Made by a program: the position numbers and the translations under genes. The notes under the pieces were generated by a model. The model was not told the origin of the DNA, searched no databases, and saw only the letters and a program-made list of their open reading frames with translations. Below are positions 6,014 through 11,330 of a stretch of 11,330 nt of DNA, piece after piece; position 1 is the stretch's first letter, and each line of letters opens with the position of its first letter. The stretch is from Pseudomonadota bacterium (GTDB taxonomy: Bacteria > Pseudomonadota > Gammaproteobacteria > Burkholderiales > JABEVD01): positions 1 through 11,330 of the forward strand of contig JAJZPK010000070.1 of assembly GCA_021811205.1 (NCBI GenBank), written 5' to 3'.

Positions 6014-6892
6014 TCAGCCCCTGGGATGATGCTTTTCGTGCAGGGATTTCAGGCGCTCCCGCGCGACATGGGTATAGATCTGGGTCGTCGAGACGTCCGA
6101 ATGGCCGAGCAGCAGCTGAACCACCCTGAGATCGGCGCCATGGTTGAGCAGGTGGGTGGCGAAGGCATGGCGCAGCGTGTGGGGCGATAGGGGTTTCGCT
6201 ATTCCCGCTCTTGCCGCGTGGCGCTTGATGAGATACCAGAAGGCCTGCCTGCTCATCATGCTGCCCCTTGCCGTGACAAAAACATGGTCGCTTTTTTTGC
6301 CGCTCAGGATGAGCGGGCGCGCATCCTTCATGTAGCGCGAAATCCAGTCGATGGCTTCCTCCCCGATTGGAACGAGCCTTTCCTTGCTTCCCTTGCCGCT
6401 GATCCGCACCACGCCCATGTCGAGACTGACCTGGGAAAGCCTGAGCCCGACGAGCTCCGAGACGCGCAGCCCGCTCGCATAGAGCACTTCGAGCATCGCC
6501 CTGTCCCTGATCCCGGTCGGATTTTCCGTGTCCGGCGCCAATAGAAGCTGTTCGACATCCGATTCCGAAAGGCTCTTCGGCAATCCCCTGGAAAGCTTCG
6601 GGGACTCGATTTCCAGGGTGGGATCCCGGTCTACTTTCCCTCTGTCGAGAGCGAACCTGAAGAAGCGCTTGATGCTGGAGAGCTCGCGACTGGTCGTCGA
6701 AGCCTTCTTTTTGGACTGGTGCGCGAGAAAGGAAAGGAGCAGCGCGTGGTCGGCTTCGAGCAGGGTCTTCTTTTCGAGAAAGCGCGCCAGCTGTTTCAGA
6801 TCGCTCCTGTAGCTTTCGATGGTGTTCCTGGAAAGACCGTCTTCCAGCCAGAGCGTATCGCAGAATTCGTCGAGCAGATCAATCCGATTCAT
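6014..6892 (-). CDS. xerD: Tyrosine recombinase XerD
   Basis: XerD acts with XerC at the dif site, under FtsK control, to resolve chromosome dimers at the septum. The 292 residues match the family. The N-terminal SAM-like core-binding domain spans about 1-90 (LEDGLSRNTIESYRSDL). The catalytic domain spans about 105-285 and contains Arg143 (ASGLRVSELVGL), Lys167 (GKGSKERLVPIG), His238 and Arg241 (SPHTLRHAFATHLL), His264 (LLGHSDVSTTQIYTH) and the nucleophile Tyr273. The offset from E. coli XerD numbering is constant at 5-6 residues. The ATG at 6892 lies inside the end of ogt (14-base overlap), so it is the last gene of the rhodanese-TPR-ogt-xerD unit. XerD is favoured over XerC by motif style; a phage integrase is unlikely given the context. 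Confidence 0.95.
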   Translation of the reverse strand: MNRIDLLDEFCDTLWLEDGLSRNTIESYRSDLKQLARFLEKKTLLEADHALLLSFLAHQSKKKASTTSRELSSIKRFFRFALDRGKVDRDPTLEIESPKLSRGLPKSLSESDVEQLLLAPDTENPTGIRDRAMLEVLYASGLRVSELVGLRLSQVSLDMGVVRISGKGSKERLVPIGEEAIDWISRYMKDARPLILSGKKSDHVFVTARGSMMSRQAFWYLIKRHAARAGIAKPLSPHTLRHAFATHLLNHGADLRVVQLLLGHSDVSTTQIYTHVARERLKSLHEKHHPRG

Positions 6893-7340
6893 GCTCGATG
6901 AGCCAGCGCTTGATCGAAAGGGGAAGCCCTTCGCCCTTGTGCATGAAGCCGCCCAGGCCCTTTGCTGAAACCACCCTGTGGCAGGGAATCACGATGGGAA
7001 TCGGATTCGATCCGCAGGCCTGGCCCACTGCGCGGGGAGAAGATGAAAGGCATTTCGAGATGTCGCCGTAATGCAGCGTCTTTCCGGACGGGATTTTTGC
7101 TATTTCGCCCCAGACCTTCATCTGGAAAGGCGTGCCGGAAAGCCTGATCGGTATGTCGAACATGAAATTCGCATCGGACAGATAGGCGTTCAGCTGATCG
7201 AGCACTTCTTTTGCCAGAGGGTTCGCAGGTTCGAACAGTGGTTCGGCTGGAGGCAGAAAATCGATCCGGCTCAGGCAGTTCTCCTCGATACGGATGCCGA
7301 GCACCCCGAATGGGGCCGCGATCCTGGCATCATGACTCAT
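6879..7340 (-). CDS. ogt: Methylated-DNA-[protein]-cysteine S-methyltransferase (Ogt type)
   Basis: A suicide repair protein that moves the alkyl group from O6-alkylguanine in DNA to its own cysteine. From the ATG at 7340 it has 153 residues with no AraC-like Ada domain, so Ogt rather than Ada. Conserved features: GTPFQMKVWGEIAKIPSGKT (69-88), Tyr91, the arginine finger Arg103 (SPRAVGQACGSNP), and the active site PCHRVV with acceptor Cys120. The open frame extends upstream to 7406, but the ATG at 7340 overlaps the TGA of the TPR gene as ATGA. That is the classic coupled start and gives the expected family length, so I prefer it. An ATG at 7346 is the alternative. The 3' end overlaps xerD by 14 bases. 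Confidence 0.95.
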   Translation of the reverse strand: MSHDARIAAPFGVLGIRIEENCLSRIDFLPPAEPLFEPANPLAKEVLDQLNAYLSDANFMFDIPIRLSGTPFQMKVWGEIAKIPSGKTLHYGDISKCLSSSPRAVGQACGSNPIPIVIPCHRVVSAKGLGGFMHKGEGLPLSIKRWLIEHESD

Positions 7341-8782
7341 TTCCATTTTTCGGCGAGCGCCTTGGCGTCGCTTTGCAATCCCGCTTCCTTCAGGCTCTCG
7401 ATGCACAGAATGCCTGCAGGATCATCTCTTTTTCCGGTAGAGGCCTGGAAATAATAGGCTGCTGCAGCTTCAGGATCGGTCGAGATTCGCCCCAGATACA
7501 TCAGCATACGTCTTTTCGAAGAAGGATCCGCGAATTGCAGCAGAGAATCGAGCAGGGACTTGGGCGGGGGGGATATCTGCTTCAGAGCGGCCAGCGCAAG
7601 GCTCGATGATTGCGGGTCGAGGGAAGACTTGCCCTTGAAATAGCCTTCGACCATGCTTGACGCCTTGGCAGACTGGCCTGTCCTGGCATAGGCGAAGGCA
7701 AGCTTCAACGGGTCTTCCTTCTGCAGGGGCAGATCCTTCCAGAAATTGATGCAGGATGCGAAGTCGCCCGAATCATAGGCCATTTCACCGAGGGCGGCTT
7801 TCGCGTCAAGGGGAAGGTCGATTCTTCCCGAAAAGAGGACGAGCGCGACCCTGGGCTCGCCCTTCAATGAGCCGACGAGCGCAGCAAGCGCCTCGTGATC
7901 CTTTTCACGGGTCGAGAGATAGGCGAGCAAGGATCTTGCCGCATAGGGATCGGTGATTTTTGCGATCGAATCGGGCCATGAGCCGTAATTCCCCTGGAGC
8001 AATGCGTACTGGTTGGAAAATCCCGGGGCATGATCCAGATAGCTTTGCCAGAGGTTTTTTCCGTCTATCTTGCCTGCTGCGGCCTGAGCTTCCTTCGCGC
8101 GGATATCGAGGACGGGATCTTTCCCCGACCTTGCCGCAATCTGAAGGATTCCCGGATCGTTTCCGGCGAGCTTCATCGCATCCACCGCGCTGATCAGGCC
8201 GGTTTCCAGCTCCACCCTCACCCTGACCGGATCCTTTTCGTCGAGGCCGACGAGCCAGGGGACAGACTCCTTCGCCATGTCGGCATCGAGCAGCCCGCCT
8301 ACGAAAAGCTCGGCCTCGGCAACGGTGACGGGATGGTAGTCCTGGCCGAAACGAAGCATGGCGTAATAGGCGCTCTTCCAGTCCTTTTCCATGAGCAGGG
8401 CTTTGATTGCGTCCAGCCTCGCCTTCCTCAGTTCGGATTTGCCAAGATTCCCCATCCAGATCGCCTGGACGAGGAAACTCCGGGCCGCTTCCGGCTTTTT
8501 CAGGGAAAGCGCGGAATTCGCCGCGAGCAATGCATTTTCTTTCGAGAAGGGAAGCGTCTTGGCGATCTTCAGCGCCTGTTCATCCCTGCCGAATTTCGAG
8601 AGCAGCCTGAATTCCAGTTCGTTCCATTTCCCGTCGGGTTTTGCCTGGGGATGATCGAGCATGTAGGCCAGGGCGAGTTCATCAGCTCCTGCAGACATCA
8701 TCGAAGAGGCGACATCGAAGTCGGCGGCGCGCCCATCAAGGGCACAGGCCAGGAGCAGGAAAGACAGGAAATATTTCAGCAT
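7337..8782 (-). CDS. Exported TPR-like helical-repeat protein of unknown function
   Basis: I do not recognise this as a named gene. The 481-residue product begins with a typical export signal (MLKYFLSFLLLACALDGRA). Cleavage could follow Ala19 (GRA|ADF) as a periplasmic protein, or Cys13 within LLAC could be a lipobox, making it a lipoprotein. After that it is alanine- and leucine-rich with many paired-helix units of 30-40 residues, for example ALGEMAYDSGDFASCINFW followed by DPLKLAFAYARTGQSAKASS near residue 340-390. This suggests a TPR/Sel1-like solenoid scaffold, with no catalytic motif visible. The frame opens with TTG at 8791, but the ATG at 8782 gives the cleaner signal peptide and overlaps the rhodanese stop by 7 bases. 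Co-transcription with ogt and xerD does not in itself reveal a role; envelope assembly is a guess. Confidence 0.85.
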   Translation of the reverse strand: MLKYFLSFLLLACALDGRAADFDVASSMMSAGADELALAYMLDHPQAKPDGKWNELEFRLLSKFGRDEQALKIAKTLPFSKENALLAANSALSLKKPEAARSFLVQAIWMGNLGKSELRKARLDAIKALLMEKDWKSAYYAMLRFGQDYHPVTVAEAELFVGGLLDADMAKESVPWLVGLDEKDPVRVRVELETGLISAVDAMKLAGNDPGILQIAARSGKDPVLDIRAKEAQAAAGKIDGKNLWQSYLDHAPGFSNQYALLQGNYGSWPDSIAKITDPYAARSLLAYLSTREKDHEALAALVGSLKGEPRVALVLFSGRIDLPLDAKAALGEMAYDSGDFASCINFWKDLPLQKEDPLKLAFAYARTGQSAKASSMVEGYFKGKSSLDPQSSSLALAALKQISPPPKSLLDSLLQFADPSSKRRMLMYLGRISTDPEAAAAYYFQASTGKRDDPAGILCIESLKEAGLQSDAKALAEKWK

Positions 8783-9162
8783 TGTTCCCAAGGCAGTCCT
8801 TCGTATCGCCAGCCGTTCTGGCTGCTCCGCTTGTGGGATTCATCCAGATCCCCTTCGAATCCGTGCAGCACGTTGTAGACTTCCTTGTAGCCCGAGTCTG
8901 TCAGCGCTTTGCCGGCTTCCAGCGAACGGACGCCGCTTCTGCAAATGAGCAGGATGGGCCGCAATTCGTTGGCGATCGTTTTCACATGCGCCACGAAATC
9001 GGGATTGATTTCCCATTCGGGCCCGTCGTTCCACGGGACATGGATGGCCCCCACGGGATGGCCGACGAAGAGAAATTCGATGGTGCTGCGCACGTCGATG
9101 AGCACCGCATTCGGGTCTTTCCTGAGGAACTGGAAAGCTTCATTGGGATTCAGCGATTTCAT
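8776..9162 (-). CDS. Single-domain rhodanese-like protein
   Basis: A rhodanese-domain protein, probably a cytosolic sulfurtransferase that carries sulfur as a persulfide on a cysteine. The 128 residues contain AVLIDVRSTIEFLFVGHPVG (19-38), AIHVPWND (39-46), the active-site loop CRSGVRS with Cys74, and a C-terminal NGWRYEGLPW typical of a short proteobacterial rhodanese group. The frame is open to 9222, but the ATG at 9162 has a good ribosome site (AGAGGAA, 9173-9167), and the promoter -10 (9190-9185) lies inside the longer version, so I use 9162. It is the first gene of the operon with the TPR protein, ogt and xerD, overlapping the next start by 7 bases, and divergent from metH across 77 bases. 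The physiological acceptor is unknown. Confidence 0.92.
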   Translation of the reverse strand: MKSLNPNEAFQFLRKDPNAVLIDVRSTIEFLFVGHPVGAIHVPWNDGPEWEINPDFVAHVKTIANELRPILLICRSGVRSLEAGKALTDSGYKEVYNVLHGFEGDLDESHKRSSQNGWRYEGLPWEQC

Positions 9163-9184
9163 GATCTTCCTCTCTTTCGGATTG

Positions 9185-9215
9185 ATTATATCCCGATATG
9201 TTAAAATCCGGTCAA
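9185..9215 (-). promoter_or_regulatory. Rhodanese operon promoter
   Basis: On the minus strand, TTGACC (9215-9210, 5 of 6 matches) and a perfect TATAAT (9190-9185) are separated by 19 bases, a little longer than ideal. Transcription would start near 9178, about 16 bases before the rhodanese ATG, just ahead of AGAGGAA. It would drive rhodanese, TPR protein, ogt and xerD. Confidence 0.6.
9199..9207 (+). promoter_or_regulatory. metH promoter, extended -10 (TGTTAAAAT)
   Basis: TAAAAT (9202-9207, 5 of 6) is preceded by TGT, giving the TGn extended -10 motif. The nearest -35-like hexamer is TTGATT at 9182-9187, only 14 bases away. The start would be near 9214, leaving a leader of about 26 bases. 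That is too short for a cobalamin or SAM riboswitch. Confidence 0.5.
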
Positions 9216-9239
9216 TCAACAAGATTTCATAAGGATGTC

Positions 9240-11330
9240 ATGAGTTCGGCGCTGCTTTCTTCCCTCCTCGAAAAGAGGATACTCGTTCTCGATGGTGCGA
9301 TGGGAACAATGATCCAGAGATACAAGCTTGACGAGGCCGATTACCGCGGGGAGCGCTTCAAGGATTTTCCGCGCGACCTCAAGGGAAACAACGACCTGCT
9401 GCTGCTGACCAAGCCGGAAGTGATCCGCGCCATCCACGAGGCCTATCTGGAAGCGGGCGCTGACATCATCGAAACCAATACCTTCGGCGCGAACGGGACG
9501 ACTCTGCACGCATACGACATGGCGCAGCTCTGCTACGAGCTGAACGTTGCAGGCGCGCGCATTGCGCGCGAGGCGTGCGACGCCTATGCAACGACGGAAA
9601 AGCCGCGTTTCGTCGCGGGCGTCTTGGGGCCGACCGACAAGACCGCCACCATATCCCCGGACGTCAACGATCCTGCAGCGCGCAACATCACCTTCGATCA
9701 GCTCGTGGCCGACTATTCGGTTGCGACATGCGGGCTGATGGACGGCGGCGCTGACATGATCCTGATCGAAACCATTTTCGATACCTTGAATGCGAAGGCG
9801 GCCATCTTCGCCGTCAAGTCGGTGTTCGAGGAGAGAGGCGTCAGCCTGCCCATCATGATTTCGGGCACCATCACCGATGCATCGGGAAGAACGCTGACGG
9901 GGCAGACCACCGAGGCCTTCTACAATTCCCTCATCCATGCGGAGCCGATATCCATCGGTCTCAATTGCGCCCTTGGCGCAGAGGAATTGCGCCAGTACGT
10001 GGAAGAGCTTTCCCGCGTCGCGAATTGCTATGTGAGCGCTCACCCCAATGCCGGCCTTCCCAATCCCCTTGCGCCGACAGGATATGACGACACGCCGGAG
10101 AACATGGCGGGCCATATCGCAGAATGGGCGAGAAGCGGGTATCTCAACATCGTCGGCGGCTGCTGCGGCACGTCCCCCGATTTCATCCGCGCGATTGCTG
10201 AAGCGGTGGAAGGCGTTGCCCCCAGGAAAATTCCGGAGATTCCGGTCGAATGCCGCTTGTCCGGACTCGAGCCCTTCAACATCGGAGAGCATTCGCTCTT
10301 CGTCAATGTCGGCGAGCGCGCCAACGTCACGGGTTCGGCCAAGTTCAAGCGCCTGATCCTCGAGGAAAAATACGACGAAGCGCTGGAAGTGGCCAAGCAG
10401 CAGGTGGAAACAGGCGCCCAGGTGATCGACGTCAACATGGACGAGGCGATGCTCGACGGCATGGCAGCCATGGTGAAATACCTGAATCTCATCGCATCCG
10501 AGCCCGATATTTCCCGCGTGCCCGTCATGATAGATTCTTCCAAGTGGAGCATCATCGAGGCGGGGCTGAAATGCGTTCAGGGCAAAAGCATTGTCAATTC
10601 GATTTCGCTGAAGGAGGGGGAAGAGAATTTCCTGAAGCAGGCGAAGCTCGTCCGGAAATACGGCGCTGCAGCGGTGGTGATGGCTTTCGACGAACAGGGT
10701 CAGGCCGACACCTTCCAGCGCAAGGTCGAGATCTGCAAGCGCAGCTACGACATCCTGGTGGAAAAGGCCGGCTTTCCGCCCGAAGACATCATATTCGATC
10801 CGAACATATTCGCCATCGCGACGGGAATCGAGGAACACAACAACTATGCCGTCGATTTCATCGAGGCGACGGCATGGATCAGGAAGAACCTGCCCTACGC
10901 CAAGATTTCAGGCGGGGTCAGCAACGTCTCCTTCTCTTTCCGCGGCAACGAACCAGTCAGGGAAGCGATTCATACCGTTTTCCTGTATCACGCCATCCGA
11001 GCGGGAATGAGCATGGGTATCGTGAACGCAGGTCAGCTCGGCGTCTACGAGGAAATTCCTGCCGAGCTGAAGGATGCAGTGGAAAACGTGGTGCTCAACA
11101 GAAGCATGGACGCAGGCGAAAAGCTGGTGCAGCTTGCCGAGACGGTCAAGGGAGGCGGACGCGCCCAGGTCGAAGACCTCGAATGGCGCAAGAGACCGGT
11201 AGGCGATCGGCTCGCCCATGCGCTCGTGCGCGGCATCACCACTTACATCATCGAGGACACGGAGGAAGCAAGGCTTGCCGCAGCTCAGCCCGTCGAGGTG
11301 ATCGAGGGGCCATTGATGGACGGCATGAAT
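9240..11330 (+). CDS. metH: Cobalamin-dependent methionine synthase MetH, N-terminal 697 residues, runs off the right edge
   Basis: MetH moves the methyl group of 5-methyltetrahydrofolate to homocysteine through cobalamin, making methionine. The frame from ATG 9240 stays open for 697 codons to the window end. The homocysteine domain (about 1-325) shows [11 protein letters not shown] (17-27), ETNTFGAN and the zinc cysteines Cys243 (GLNCALG), Cys308 and Cys309 (GGCCGTSP). The pterin domain (about 345-620) shows [47 protein letters not shown] and [16 protein letters not shown]. The cobalamin cap helices begin near 645, and the final residues are the entry to the B12 domain; the DxHxxG loop and the SAM reactivation domain lie outside. 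AAGGA (9231-9235) is the ribosome site, four bases from the ATG. It is intact as far as visible. Confidence 0.97.
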   Translation, partial: MSSALLSSLLEKRILVLDGAMGTMIQRYKLDEADYRGERFKDFPRDLKGNNDLLLLTKPEVIRAIHEAYLEAGADIIETNTFGANGTTLHAYDMAQLCYELNVAGARIAREACDAYATTEKPRFVAGVLGPTDKTATISPDVNDPAARNITFDQLVADYSVATCGLMDGGADMILIETIFDTLNAKAAIFAVKSVFEERGVSLPIMISGTITDASGRTLTGQTTEAFYNSLIHAEPISIGLNCALGAEELRQYVEELSRVANCYVSAHPNAGLPNPLAPTGYDDTPENMAGHIAEWARSGYLNIVGGCCGTSPDFIRAIAEAVEGVAPRKIPEIPVECRLSGLEPFNIGEHSLFVNVGERANVTGSAKFKRLILEEKYDEALEVAKQQVETGAQVIDVNMDEAMLDGMAAMVKYLNLIASEPDISRVPVMIDSSKWSIIEAGLKCVQGKSIVNSISLKEGEENFLKQAKLVRKYGAAAVVMAFDEQGQADTFQRKVEICKRSYDILVEKAGFPPEDIIFDPNIFAIATGIEEHNNYAVDFIEATAWIRKNLPYAKISGGVSNVSFSFRGNEPVREAIHTVFLYHAIRAGMSMGIVNAGQLGVYEEIPAELKDAVENVVLNRSMDAGEKLVQLAETVKGGGRAQVEDLEWRKRPVGDRLAHALVRGITTYIIEDTEEARLAAAQPVEVIEGPLMDGMN

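Noticed and set aside
6014..6892. xerD as a mobile-element integrase next to a foreign island
   Set aside because: Motifs and length fit housekeeping XerD, it is translationally overlapped with ogt, and no att repeats, tRNA or phage genes are nearby.
7341..7406. Longer ogt start at 7406 adding 22 residues
   Set aside because: The extension is inside the TPR gene, is Arg/Lys/Gly-rich and unlike the family; the ATGA overlap at 7337-7340 is the better start.
9208..9239. Cobalamin or SAM riboswitch ahead of metH
   Set aside because: The leader is only about 26 bases from the likely start, far too short for either aptamer.
9216..10838. 540-codon open frame on the minus strand opposite metH
   Set aside because: It lies wholly antisense to clear MetH domains, has no family motifs and a low-complexity His/Arg/Gly-rich composition typical of a codon-bias shadow.

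Overview
The window looks like ordinary chromosomal housekeeping DNA from a proteobacterium, most likely a betaproteobacterium (Nitrosomonadales-like, by inference from protein style and gene order; I cannot run a search). It is almost fully coding. The genes I sampled run near 60% GC, and every gene is recognisable except one exported helical-repeat protein. I found no rRNA, tRNA, CRISPR array, insertion sequence, phage or toxin-antitoxin module, and no gene-free stretch longer than 93 bases.

Left part (1-3441, minus strand): the classical macromolecular-synthesis operon, read right to left as rpsU (ribosomal protein bS21), a yqeY/GatB-like gene, dnaG (primase) and rpoD (primary sigma factor). 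rpoD runs off the left edge. It couples translation initiation, replication priming and transcription initiation. rpsU has an extended -10 promoter, and rpoD has an extra promoter whose -10 overlaps the dnaG stop codon.

Middle (3535-5951): tsaD (tRNA t6A synthesis) diverges from rpsU and converges on plsY (phospholipid acyltransferase) with a 32-base overlap. folB (dihydroneopterin aldolase) diverges from plsY and converges on a bacteriohemerythrin gene, the two sharing the four bases CTAG as back-to-back stop codons. The hemerythrin gene has its own -10 and a strong ribosome binding site, and is clearly AT-richer than its neighbours.

Right part (6014-11330): a tight minus-strand operon with overlapping stops and starts, in the order rhodanese, exported TPR-like protein, ogt (DNA alkyl-guanine repair), xerD (chromosome-dimer recombinase). 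It is divergent from metH (cobalamin-dependent methionine synthase), which runs off the right edge. The two divergent promoters overlap. FolB and MetH both belong to folate / one-carbon metabolism but are not co-transcribed.

I see no convincing undescribed system. The points most worth a second look are the unidentified exported repeat protein inside the rhodanese-ogt-xerD operon, the low-GC hemerythrin gene, palindromes at the rpsU/tsaD and rpoD promoters, and unusually heavy use of the AGG arginine codon in essential genes.
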